In this document: piece after piece, positions 9,040-17,377 of the stretch | How positions within the stretch are numbered: the stretch's first letter is position 1 | Layout of the letters: the number at the start of each line of letters is the position of its first letter | Made by a program: the position numbers and the translations under genes | The notes under the pieces: model-generated | Database searches by the model: none | The model's input: the letters and a program-made list of their open reading frames with translations, nothing else | What the model was told of the DNA's origin: nothing | Assembly (NCBI RefSeq): GCF_900156455.1 | Contig: NZ_FTNQ01000002.1 | Location: forward strand, 434,001-498,000 | DNA from: Microbacterium sp. RURRCA19A | GTDB lineage: Bacteria > Actinomycetota > Actinomycetes > Actinomycetales > Microbacteriaceae | Direction of reading: 5' to 3' | DNA length: 64,000 bases

Positions 9040-9069
9040 GCGTCCATCATATGCCGAGCGTGCAAAAGG

Positions 9070-9084
9070 TGACACCGGGTGTCA
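9070..9084. promoter_or_regulatory. Perfect 15-bp palindrome, likely TetR operator
   Basis: TGACACC-G-GGTGTCA lies 30 bases upstream of the TetR start and 60 bases upstream of the divergent SDR. A perfect palindrome of this length between a TetR gene and a divergent enzyme gene is the usual arrangement for autoregulation. Confidence 0.65.
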
Positions 9085-9144
9085 GGTTAGGCATAAAGTT
9101 GCTGTCACGCCTGCGATAGGCGCACACTGATTCGAGGAGCATTC

Positions 9145-9960
9145 ATGAGCAACGTTTGGTTCGTCACTGGTTCGTCCAAGGGCTTCGGCCGCGAGTTCGT
9201 CCTCGCCGCCCTCGAGCGCGGAGACAGAGTTGCGGCGACCGCTCGCAACATCGACACCCTGAGCGATCTGGTGGAGAAGTACGGCGACTCCGTCCTGCCG
9301 ATCCAGCTCGACGTCACCGATCGCGACCAGGCGTTCGCGGCGGTCAAGACCGCGCACGAGTCGTTCGGTTCGTTGGATGTCGTGATCAACAACGCCGGCT
9401 ATGGCCTGTTCGGCACCGTCGAGGAGATCACGGAGCAGCAGCTGCGCGACCAGCTCGAGACGAACCTGTTCGGCGTATTCCATGTCACGCAGGCGGCTCT
9501 GCCGATCATGCGTGAACAGGGCTCGGGCCACATCATTCAGATCTCCACCATCGGAGGCATCGCCGCGTTCCCGACCCTCGGCGGGTACCACGCCTCCAAG
9601 TGGGCGCTGGAGGGTCTCACCGAATCCCTGGCGCAGGAGGTCGCCGGCTTCGGAATCAAGGTCACCCTCGTCGAGCCCGGCGGGTTCGACACCGACTGGA
9701 GCTCGGCCTCGGCCGTGACGGCCGAGGCGCAGCCGCAGTACGCCGACCTGCACGACGCCATGAAGCAGCGCTCTGGCGGACCGCAGCCTTCGCCGACCGG
9801 CTTCGGATCCGCGATCCTCAAGGTCGTCGACGCCGAGAAGGCGCCGCTGCGTGTCTTCTTCGGTGAACTGCCCACGCAGATCGCCCCGCACATCTACCAG
9901 CAGCGCCTGGCCGAGTGGGCCGAGTGGGCGCCCGTCTCCCGCGAAGCCGAGGGCAAGTAG
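9145..9960 (+). CDS. SDR-family oxidoreductase
   Basis: Short-chain dehydrogenase of 271 residues. The N-terminal VTGSSKGFGREF is the TGxxxGxG cofactor site. INNAGYGLFG supplies the NAG motif, and the catalytic Ser and Tyr-Lys are in QISTIGG and GGYHASKWALEG. It resembles the 'classical' oxidoreductases of unknown substrate often paired with TetR regulators. GAGGAG lies 5-6 bases upstream of the ATG. It is a single gene followed by a strong hairpin at 9969-9997 and controlled by the palindrome at 9070. Confidence 0.92.
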   Translation: MSNVWFVTGSSKGFGREFVLAALERGDRVAATARNIDTLSDLVEKYGDSVLPIQLDVTDRDQAFAAVKTAHESFGSLDVVINNAGYGLFGTVEEITEQQLRDQLETNLFGVFHVTQAALPIMREQGSGHIIQISTIGGIAAFPTLGGYHASKWALEGLTESLAQEVAGFGIKVTLVEPGGFDTDWSSASAVTAEAQPQYADLHDAMKQRSGGPQPSPTGFGSAILKVVDAEKAPLRVFFGELPTQIAPHIYQQRLAEWAEWAPVSREAEGK

Positions 9961-9968
9961 CCACTCTC

Positions 9969-9997
9969 CGGGGGTCGGGTCGCTGACCCGGCCCCCG
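9969..9997 (+). terminator. Terminator hairpin after SDR
   Basis: A 12-bp G/C-rich stem with a single wobble pair and a 3-base loop (GCT) starts 9 bases after the SDR stop, with a flanking C/G pair extending it. There is no U-run, as is common in high-GC actinobacteria. Confidence 0.6.
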
Positions 9998-10120
9998 CCC
10001 ACGTGGGTGTTGGCATGCTTTGCGTCGATGCTGGCTTTCACTGCTCGGGCGGCGCAGTGCCGTGCTGGCGTGGAATCCGTTCGGGGGCGAGCTGGTGGCG
10101 GGGCCTCTGACGGCATCACC

Positions 10121-10719
10121 TCTCACACCCTGCTCGACGACGGCGTCCTTGAGTGCGAGTTCACGCTCGCCGGTTTCACCGACATTCTCTGGATGCCACC
10201 CACCGCCACCCCGTCCTCGTCGGTGCCGCTATCGCTCCTCAACCAACCCGGCGGCTTCGACACGCGCCGGATGTACCCGCGTCTCCTCGCCCGCGCGAGA
10301 GCCGCCGCGGCCGAGGGCTTCGCGTCGGTGACGATCGAGCTCCCCCGCACTGGCAGACGACGATGGATGCCGTGCTCGCGCTGCCTGATATAGGCGACCG
10401 CGTCGGCTTCTCCGGTGGGGTCATCGCCGTTGGCGTGCGGCTGGCGGGCGTCGATCCGCGGGTCGCGGCCGGGGGGCTCTTCGCCGGAAGCTACGTCCCC
10501 CGCTCAACGATGGACGAGGCGCGGCGGATCGGCATTCCGATCCATGTCCTTCCGCAGTGGGACGACGAGGGCAAGGATCGGCAAGCGGCCCTTGACCTGT
10601 TCGACGCGTTCGCCTCGACCGAGAAGACGCTCGTCGCCAACATGGGCGGGCACACGGGCGTTCCGGCGTTCGCGGGGGAGGATGCCGGGCCGGTCTTCGT
10701 GCGGCACCTACGGTTTTGA
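10121..10719 (+). pseudogene. Frameshifted, internally deleted alpha/beta hydrolase
   Basis: Two reading frames hold consecutive parts of one alpha/beta-hydrolase of the kind that starts DDGVLExEFTL. Bases 10121-10345 read LLDDGVLECEFTLAG to GFASVTIELP in one frame. Bases 10351-10719 continue in another frame as MDAVLALPDIGDRVGFSGGV to FVRHLRF, containing the nucleophile-elbow region GFSGG. No start codon fits the first part. Between the two parts about 40 residues expected in intact relatives are missing. Both a frameshift and a deletion are thus visible, so the gene is inactive. Confidence 0.75.
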
Positions 10720-10782
10720 GTATGCGTGGGCCGTCGCGTCGCTGCCGAGAGTTAGGCAGATGGCAATGGCTGGCCGAACTAG

Positions 10783-10818
10783 GCGGCACCCGGCGCGGTG
10801 TAACGCGCCGGGTGCCGC
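10783..10818. terminator. 15-bp perfect hairpin
   Basis: Perfect 15-bp stem (left arm 10783-10797, right arm 10804-10818) with a 6-base loop GTGTAA. It lies between the convergent hydrolase remnant and the repeat-protein gene, 20 bases beyond the latter's stop. It probably terminates both. Confidence 0.75.
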
Positions 10819-10841
10819 GTGTTCGTGTCTGGTGATCTCTA

Positions 10842-11303
10842 ACAGGCTGATGCGAGGGCGAACAGAACGCCGCCGCTGAAGGCGGTGCTGATGTGTGTGA
10901 CTCCTGCGGGGGAGACTTTGGTCCAGGCGCCCATGTTGGTGGATTGGTAGAGGTAGCCGTCGCTTCCAAGGAAGTAGGCGTAGAGGGTGGGATCTTGGGC
11001 GCCGATGGTGACGTCGGTTGCGGTGACGCCGGCGGGGAGGGCGGGGAATGCGGTGTTGCCCCAGCTGGCGCCGACCGTGGTGCCGGTGCTGTAGAGCACT
11101 CCGCCTTCGAAGGCGGTGCTGATGTGGGTGACGCCGGCGGGGGAGACTTTGGTCCAGGCGCCCTTGTCCTTGGATTGGTAGAGGTAGCCGTCGCTTCCTA
11201 CGAAGTAGCAGTAGAGGGTGGGGCCTTGGGCACCGATGGTGACCTCGCTTGCGGTGATGCCCGCGGGGAGGGCGGGGAGGGCAGTGTTGCCCCAGCTGGC
11301 GCC
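10842..11303 (-). repeat. Two 231-bp tandem repeats (77 aa each)
   Basis: Bases 11303-11073 and 11072-10842 encode two copies of a 77-residue unit (GASWGNTA(L/F)PALPAG ... DGYLYQS ... GAWTKVSPAGVTHISTAF). They differ at few positions, mostly in the first half. This is a possible substrate for recombinational copy-number change. Confidence 0.9.
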
Positions 11304-11712
11304 AACGAGCTTGCTCGAGGACGGTGCCGCACTCGTGGAAGCGGATGCGGTAGTCGCCGATGCTGTGCTCGCGGACAGAACCCCGCTGCCACCTTGCGAC
11401 GGCACGTTCATCGCAGGCAGATTCACGCGCCCGCTGCCGTCGCTGACCTGAGTGTTCGTGGTCGTTCCATCCGCAAACGTGTACCCGTCGCTCAACGTCG
11501 TGGTGACGGAGCGGCCGGCGGCGGGCGTTCCGCCGACGGTGACGGTGACGTATGCGCCGGTGATGGTGCTGCAGGCGGTGCCGGAGTAGCTGGCCTGGTT
11601 GAAGGCGAGAACGGCGGTGGTGGAGGCGGATGCCGCGGGGGCGACGGTGGCGACCGCGATGGCGGGGATGGTCCAGGCGGCGCCCTGCAGGATCGTGCGG
11701 CGATTCAGATCA

Positions 11713-11721
11713 GGGGGGGGG
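11713..11721 (-). repeat. Homopolymeric C9 tract within the signal-peptide region
   Basis: Nine C on the coding strand, 12 codons after the start of the secreted repeat protein. The frame is off with nine and would be on with ten (or seven). Position near the start of an exported protein gene matches classical slipped-strand contingency tracts. Confidence 0.7.
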
Positions 11722-11755
11722 TAAGGGCTGAGGTGTTGTCGGGTGTCTGAGACAT

Positions 11756-12255
11756 GGCGGTGCCTTTCGGGTGAGGTCGTTGCTGAGATGACCGGTAACG
11801 GTCGATTCTCCGAATCACCCGATGAACGCCGGGCCGTGATCGCGAGTCCGGCCCTGGTGGTGAAGCTCGCACCGGCCAGTCCGACGAACTCCCACGCGCC
11901 GCATCTACGCGGGATCTCGCTAGCAATCTCTCGCCCCCGGGCTGGCCGACGGTTATGCCTGAGCGGGCCACCATTCTCGAAGCACCCTCGAACTCACCCC
12001 CTTCGGCTGTCAACTTCGCCATGCGCGACATGTGGTCGCGCCGAGCATTGCGGTCGCGTGCGTTGTCGCGACGTGGCGTCGAGATGGGGGATGCCGGTGG
12101 GGTAGGCGCTCAGCGTTGACGTGGGCTCTCGAACCGGGGCGACTGGCGGCTTCATCAGCGATGGTTATCGCAATCGTCGCTGGCTAAGCGGTCGTGCGTG
12201 TGCCAAGAGCTGGATGCGCGATGTGCCTGGCACGGTCCATCGCTAGGGTTCGAGG
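11756..12255. other. 500-base stretch without a recognisable gene
   Basis: No coding region, RNA gene or repeat is recognisable here on either strand. It must contain the promoter of the repeat-protein gene. G+C drops toward its right end, where the accessory island begins. The last GGATGCC heptamer of the left flank is at about 12087. Confidence 0.5.
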
Positions 12256-12837
12256 ATGATGCCAGGGTTCTCGCCGTACACGGACGACGGGTTTGACGTG
12301 TGGCGGAATCGGCTGGCCTCCCTGCCACCAACTGGACTGCGTGTTCGCAGGGCTAAGCAGACGGACCGGGACGCGCAGATCATGCGGTGGATACAGGCAG
12401 AGTGCGAGGAGCTGTTCATTCAGTCGGTCACGGAGAATGCCCGGCAGATCGCGAACCGCCTCGTGTTCCTGGCAGAAGTAGATGACTGCCCTGTCGGGCT
12501 GTGCGTCTCCTCGGTAGGACGGTACAACTCGGAGCACCTGTTCATTCAGCGCGTCGGCGTCGTCCCGCCGGCCCGTCGTCGAGGAGCCGGAATCGCCTTG
12601 CTATCGGCAGCCGCCAACGAAGTGCCTGGCATGAACATCGCCGGCGCCACTGCCGCAGGGGACGAGCCAGCACACGCGTTGAACCGGAAACTTGCATTGC
12701 GTCTCAGCGGCAACATCAGCAACCTCCGTCGGGGGGCATTCGCGCCTACCGACCTGGGAATTGTGCGGGGGGAACCTCACATTCCATGGGTGATCGACCG
12801 ATCTCCGAGAGAAGTCGACGGCAGGTCTGCTCGCTGA
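12256..12837 (+). CDS. GNAT-family N-acetyltransferase
   Basis: Acetyl-CoA-dependent acyltransferase of 193 residues. The central signature VGVVPPARRRGAGIALLSAA is motif A of the GNAT fold (V-x-P-x-x-R-R-x-G-x-G/A), which binds the pyrophosphate of acetyl-CoA. The preceding beta-strand region FLAEVDDCPVGLCVSS is motif-typical. The C-terminal 40 residues are divergent. There is no Shine-Dalgarno before the ATG, and a TAGGGT element sits close upstream, so the mRNA may be near-leaderless. The substrate is unknown. It is the first gene of the low-GC island. Confidence 0.8.
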   Translation: MMPGFSPYTDDGFDVWRNRLASLPPTGLRVRRAKQTDRDAQIMRWIQAECEELFIQSVTENARQIANRLVFLAEVDDCPVGLCVSSVGRYNSEHLFIQRVGVVPPARRRGAGIALLSAAANEVPGMNIAGATAAGDEPAHALNRKLALRLSGNISNLRRGAFAPTDLGIVRGEPHIPWVIDRSPREVDGRSAR

Positions 12838-12869
12838 CACGGTGGCAGCAGCCGCGGTCCGGATGCTCG

Positions 12870-13225
12870 TGGTGGCTGGTGTTCCTCGACCGGCACACGC
12901 GTGAGCTGCACCGCGACTGGGCGGACGAGGCGGCGGAGGCTGTCGCGTCGTTGCGGTATGTGGCGCGGCAGTATCCGGACGATCGCGCGCTCGCCGAGCT
13001 CGTGGGGAGGTGTCGATGAACAGTCGGGAGTTCGCGCGCCTGTGGGCGAAGGACGACGTGCGGTTGTGTTCGAGCGGAACGAAGCGGCTGCACCACCCGC
13101 AGGTGGGCGACCTCGACCTGCATGACGAGGCGCTGCACCTGCCCGACAGCAACGGTCAGCGGTTGCTGGCGCATACGGCGGCGGTCTGGAGCGCGGCGGC
13201 GGATGCGTTGGCGCTGTTGGGGTGA
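12870..13225 (+). pseudogene. Remnant of an XRE regulator with MmyB-like ligand-binding domain
   Basis: Two frames together give the C-terminal MmyB-like domain of an actinobacterial HTH regulator. Bases 12870-13018 read WWLVFLDRHTRELHRDW to DDRALAELVG. After a frameshift at about 13008, bases 13010-13225 read SMNSREFARLWAKDDVR to LHLPDSNGQRLLAHTA. The N-terminal helix-turn-helix is absent, so this is a truncated and frameshifted fragment. Intact relatives have about 280 residues; about 115 remain. Confidence 0.7.
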
Positions 13226-13489
13226 GTGCGGGCAATCTCGCGATCGTCAACGTCGAGAACAAGAATGTCGCAGGTGTCGCTCGGCTGGAATCGAACCAAA
13301 ACTCCGACCCAGGCCAAACCTTGCGGTGGAACAGCGGTTACTGCTTGCGGGCGGCTTCCGTCGCTCGGTGCAGTTCTTCGCTTCGGCCTCGTCGTGAACG
13401 TGTGCGGTGACCAGACAACCGCCCGGTACGACTTGCGGCGCGTCGGCGGAATCTTCGGGTCTGTCGCTCTCGTCTCGATATCGTGAGGT

Positions 13490-14266
13490 GTGAACTCCTC
13501 CGTGGGCGACGGCGATAGTGATGCGTGCTTGGTTCTTGTGGACTATGACAATGCGTTCCCTCCGAGCAGCGCACTCTCGGACGAAGAGATCGCACTCGAG
13601 GTTTCGCGTTGGCTGCGGGACTTGTCGGCGCGACACGAAACAGTGGGCAGGTTCGATATCCGCCTCTACGGCGGGTGGTATGACGCGAGCGATCTGAGTC
13701 GGCATGGAAGCGAGGTAGCGCGCGTTATGACCGCGATGCCACAGTTTCCGACCGTGCTTCGCGACGGAAGGATTCTTCGCGGAGACATCACACTGGCAGT
13801 CAGCCCACTCGCTGCTGGACACACTTCGCCACTCCTGGGCACTTATCGACAGCGCGGATCACTCCCGCGGATTCGGTTGAGTCGTCAGCCATACCCTGAC
13901 GCGTGCGCCAAGATCGATGCAACCTGCCCGGCGGCTATCCTCAAGTCGTTCACGAAGCACTCCGGCAGAGCGTGCCCGGTAGAGTCCTGCACACTGGTCG
14001 CAAGCGACGCGTTCGTCGTTCATGAGCAGAAGATGGTCGATACTTTGCTGGCAACTGACATCCTCACAGTTGGGCATCTCCCAACGGCCTACTCGGCCGT
14101 CGTCGTCGTCTCGGGAGACAGCGACTTCGTACCCCCGCTCCTCGCCGCGAAACTGACCAACGATGTGCGTTTCGTGCAGCTGGTGCCACGTGCGGAGGAG
14201 GCGTCTCAGTACGCGACCGGGGTCCTCTCTGCCGCCGGTATCGAGATCGTTGAGGTGAGCGCATGA
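13490..14266 (+). CDS. NYN-domain (PIN-like) putative nuclease, paired with NACHT protein
   Basis: Protein of 258 residues with the NYN/PIN-like metal-dependent RNase pattern. An N-terminal strand ends in LVLVDYDNAF (Asp), a middle acidic position lies in EQKMVDTLLATDIL, and VVVSGDSDFVPPL (Asp-x-Asp) is near the C-terminus. These carboxylates bind Mg2+/Mn2+ in NYN and LabA-like proteins. The start is GTG at 13490. A Cys/His-bearing insertion (KIDATCPAAILKSFTKHSGR ... VESC) lies between the halves. The stop overlaps the next start (ATGA), so it is co-translated with the NACHT NTPase. I infer it is an RNA-cleaving effector of a two-gene defence unit; no direct evidence for a target exists. Confidence 0.8.
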   Translation: MNSSVGDGDSDACLVLVDYDNAFPPSSALSDEEIALEVSRWLRDLSARHETVGRFDIRLYGGWYDASDLSRHGSEVARVMTAMPQFPTVLRDGRILRGDITLAVSPLAAGHTSPLLGTYRQRGSLPRIRLSRQPYPDACAKIDATCPAAILKSFTKHSGRACPVESCTLVASDAFVVHEQKMVDTLLATDILTVGHLPTAYSAVVVVSGDSDFVPPLLAAKLTNDVRFVQLVPRAEEASQYATGVLSAAGIEIVEVSA

Positions 14267-16554
14267 GCGAGTTCGAAGAAGTGATCGAAGACCTGTCGGC
14301 GTTCGCGGACGACGAGTCGGGGGCTGCGGTCGATCCGGATGGAAGCTTCATTCTGCAACGGAACGGCGAGGAGCTCGTTGGCGTACTCACCCGGCGGGCG
14401 GACGGCCAGCTGCTCGTGAACGTCGATGAATCGCGGATTCCTTATCTCCGATTCCTCACGCACAATCTCGCGAGACTAGACGTCCTCGCCCAACGATTGG
14501 TCGAGCGACGACTTGCAGTCCCCGGCTTCGTGAATGCGGATGTCACCCTACAAAGGGCTGCCGAGGATGTGGTCCAGGGCGACGGCCTGACGCTTCTCGA
14601 TGATCGGTGCGCGACAGCATCGCCCTTCTCCTCGCGGGTGCTGTTCGTGACCGCCGATGCTGGTCATGGGAAGACGGCACTTCTGCGCCAACATCAGATC
14701 CAGCAGGCGGGTCGGTTCATTCGTGGCGAATCCCCCTATCTCTTCTGGCATTTGGATCTGCAGGGGCGCCAACTGTTGCGGTTGTCAGAGGCGCTAATGG
14801 GTGACCTTGCTGATCTGCGTCTCTCCGGTCTCTGGATGCCCGCGGTGATTCGTCTCATGCGGCGCGGAGCGCTCGTCGTAGGCGTCGACGGCTTTGACGA
14901 ACTTGCTGCGGAGCAAGGTGGCGCGGATGCGCTGGGAGCCCTTGCATCCCTCGTGTCACAGTTGGGCGGTCAAGGAGTGGTCGTTGCGGCATCCAGGCGG
15001 ACATTCTTTAACACCGACGACTACCTTCGGCGCGGTGGCATGATTCGTCGCGGCGTCCCAGATCCCTGCCAGTTCGATCAGATGGAACTGAATGCGTGGA
15101 CGGAGAGCGACGTACTCACCTACTTCGAGCGCGCCGAGTTCGAAGGGTCCCGCGTCGTAGCTCCGCGCGAGATGTACGACGAAATCGTCAGCGTTTTGGG
15201 CGGCGACAGGACGCACCCGCTAATTACCCGGCCTTACCTCGTCACCCAGATAGCTCGCGCTTCAGTCCTCTACGAGGCGGCGCCAAAGGACTTTCTCCGA
15301 GCTCCTGACGACCCATACAGCGGCGTCGCCTCCGTTGTCTCGGCTTTTGTGAAGCGCGAGGTCGCTGAGAAATGGAAGGTCCGAGAGACGGGAGAGCCCT
15401 ACCTCACCGAAGACCAGCACCTCGCCTTCCTCGCAGACGTCGCCGAGGAGATGCACCGCAGCCAGAAGGATCGCCTGCACATCGAGATCATCGAGACGAT
15501 CGCGACGCTGCTGCTCGATCAATGGTCCATAGACACCGGGCTCCGGCAACAGATTATAGAGATGGTGAGGATGCACGTCCTCTTGGTTGCCCCGCCTGGA
15601 AGCAACCAGACCCAACGGACGTTCGATCACCCGGAGTTTCGCGACTACTTTATCGCCTACGCCCTCAGGGAACGCATTGCCTCTGTAATGACCGGAGCGG
15701 GCCCAAATGAGCTTGTTCGATTCCTCAGCATCTCTCAATTGAGTGACTCAACTGCGCGCTACGTATGCTCGATGCTTGAGCGGAACGCGGGTGCGGTCGA
15801 AACCTTTCTCTCCACGATGGAACAGGCTCTCGTTGACGAATGGAAGCCCACCTTCCTTCAGCAAAACCTTGGGACACTCATCCCCTTCCTCGTTGATGGC
15901 GTGAGCTTCTCATCACCGGCCAGCTTCACGGGACGTGCCATCTACTCGAGCCTTGCATTCGAGAACTCGGCCGTCAGCGACTTCACCTTGCGGGATGGCA
16001 CCTTCGTCAACGCGTCGCTCCGCGGCGTTGACTGGCGAGACGTCCTCCTCGAGAGCATGGCCATGGGCGAGTTGCTGCTCGACCAGGAGTCTAAGTTCAC
16101 CAACGTTGCCATCTCGCGGTGCCGAATCGAAGGCGTGCGTATTGAGGGTGCGGATGGCGAAGAGACTCGGGAGTACGCACCAGCCAGAATCAAGCGCGCG
16201 CTGGAGGAGTTCGGCTTCAGTTTCGTCGAGGAAGAACTGCCGATCAATAATTCCGACGAAGTGAGTGACTCAAGTAACATCCGCCTGCTCCGAAAACTAC
16301 TCCGCATGTTCCACCGCACGACGATCGTGTCCGATGAGAATCTCCGGTCACGATTCGGTGGGGACTTCACGGCAGTGGAGGGCCAACTCATGCCACTACT
16401 CGTCGAGCACGGCGTAGTCGAGAAGCGAAAGTGGCGTGGATCGGGAAATCACCAGGCGTGGACACTGGCTGTCAGCCTCGACGACTTCATCGCGGCCGAG
16501 GGAACAGCTGGCCAGCACGGGGACACGTGGAGGGCGCTACAGTTCGCGAAGTAG
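14263..16554 (+). CDS. NACHT/STAND NTPase with pentapeptide-like and winged-helix C-terminus
   Basis: Protein of 763 residues. Residues 1-115 are an unrecognised N-terminal domain. Walker A is ADAGHGKT (131-138), and the NACHT-type Walker B is ALVVGVDGFDEL (203-214). They are followed by a sensor-like VVVAASRRTFF and a long helical region (about 290-540) that corresponds to the winged-helix/helical part of STAND proteins. Residues about 555-630 show loose pentapeptide-type repeats (AIYSSLAFENSAVSDFTLRD). The C-terminal 130 residues look like a winged helix (RSRFGGDFTAVEGQLMPLLV). STAND NTPases sense a trigger through the C-terminus and activate an effector. Here the effector is probably the NYN protein overlapping upstream. 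Neighbouring restriction genes support a defence role. Confidence 0.8.
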   Translation: MSEFEEVIEDLSAFADDESGAAVDPDGSFILQRNGEELVGVLTRRADGQLLVNVDESRIPYLRFLTHNLARLDVLAQRLVERRLAVPGFVNADVTLQRAAEDVVQGDGLTLLDDRCATASPFSSRVLFVTADAGHGKTALLRQHQIQQAGRFIRGESPYLFWHLDLQGRQLLRLSEALMGDLADLRLSGLWMPAVIRLMRRGALVVGVDGFDELAAEQGGADALGALASLVSQLGGQGVVVAASRRTFFNTDDYLRRGGMIRRGVPDPCQFDQMELNAWTESDVLTYFERAEFEGSRVVAPREMYDEIVSVLGGDRTHPLITRPYLVTQIARASVLYEAAPKDFLRAPDDPYSGVASVVSAFVKREVAEKWKVRETGEPYLTEDQHLAFLADVAEEMHRSQKDRLHIEIIETIATLLLDQWSIDTGLRQQIIEMVRMHVLLVAPPGSNQTQRTFDHPEFRDYFIAYALRERIASVMTGAGPNELVRFLSISQLSDSTARYVCSMLERNAGAVETFLSTMEQALVDEWKPTFLQQNLGTLIPFLVDGVSFSSPASFTGRAIYSSLAFENSAVSDFTLRDGTFVNASLRGVDWRDVLLESMAMGELLLDQESKFTNVAISRCRIEGVRIEGADGEETREYAPARIKRALEEFGFSFVEEELPINNSDEVSDSSNIRLLRKLLRMFHRTTIVSDENLRSRFGGDFTAVEGQLMPLLVEHGVVEKRKWRGSGNHQAWTLAVSLDDFIAAEGTAGQHGDTWRALQFAK

Positions 16555-16913
16555 CGCAGCTTGCTGGAATGCTCGGGTGCGCCCCAACTCGGGGGAGCGC
16601 AGACACACTCTCAGACCCAAAGCGCCGTGCGCGAACGCGCCCGTGTCACTGCCCGCACGGGGCTCGCCGCGCCCGTGCTAACGGATCGCTACATCCGCGC
16701 TACCCGAAGCCCCGGCTAGTTCCTGCGCGCGATCGACGGCGAGCATCTGACCGCATGTGTGCAGCAACATCAATCGACCCTGCGACGCTCGCGTAGGGGA
16801 CCGCTGCACGAGTAAGTGACAGCTAAACCTGGCCTCCACGCAGCGACCCGCTCAGCGGGCACAGCCCGAATTTGGATTCTCAAGCGACTACCCTGGGCGT
16901 GGAAGCTCGCCGC
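16555..16913. other. Intergenic stretch, nothing recognised
   Basis: About 360 bases between the NACHT gene and the peptidase E fragment hold no convincing ORF, RNA or repeat. Short ORFs here have no ribosome sites and no recognisable families. Confidence 0.5.
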
Positions 16914-17183
16914 ATCGGTCCGGAGTTCGTCGACTCGCAACCGGACGGCACCGACGAGACCCTCGACCTCGTCGACTTCTCGATCTTTCCGCACCTGGAC
17001 TATCCGGGGTGGTCGTTCAACACGAGCGAGAACGCACGGCGGTGGGCGGCCGAGATCGCCGGGCCGGCGTACGCGATCGACGACCAGACGGCCCTCGCGG
17101 TGGTCGGCACCGACGTGCGGGTGGTCTCCGAGGGGAGCTGGGAGTTCTTCGACGGCGGTCCGGGCGACTGCGGACGGGCGTAG
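16914..17183 (+). pseudogene. 5'-truncated peptidase E copy
   Basis: Residues IGPEFVDSQPDGTDETLDL through SEGSWEFFD match the last 80 residues of the peptidase E at 2065-2733, at roughly 85% nucleotide identity by eye. The match starts abruptly at 16914. Everything upstream, including the GGS nucleophile segment, is missing, so the fragment cannot be active. The frame then runs nine residues past the parental end. It is a remnant of a paralogue or of a recombination event between the island and the left flank. Confidence 0.85.
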
Positions 17184-17377
17184 AAGCAGCGAGGGATGTT
17201 GGCACCTGGGGACATTGAAGAGCGGTTCGATTACCTGTTCCGAGTCGCCCAGATTAAGACCTGAACCCCTTGGCCGCCGTTGTTGTCTGCATGTGTGTTC
17301 GTTCCAGCAGCAGGTTGAAGCCAAGACAGGACGGCGTGTCAGCCCCTTTCTTGCCTTGGTAGGATCGCGCCTTCGGG

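Larger units (their letters stand above)
10839..11755 (-). pseudogene. Secreted tandem-repeat protein, frame broken at a poly-C tract
   Basis: From the ATG at 11755 (GAAAGG 7-8 bases upstream) the frame reads MSQTPDNTSALTPPLI and stops, because a run of nine C shifts it. One extra C restores one continuous frame of about 305 residues: a Tat-like signal (NRRTILQGAAWTIPAIAVA to APAASAS), a beta-type domain with VTVTVGGTPAAGRS, a Ser/Ala/Thr linker, and two 77-residue repeats ending at the C-terminus. Each repeat contains GASWGNTA and SDGYLYQS. The rest of the gene is undamaged, which argues for slippage, phase variation or a sequencing error rather than old decay. The likely product is an exported surface or cell-wall protein; its ligand is unknown. 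Confidence 0.7.

Noticed and set aside
17197..17265. 22-residue ORF after the pepE fragment
   Set aside because: No ribosome site or family; likely chance.
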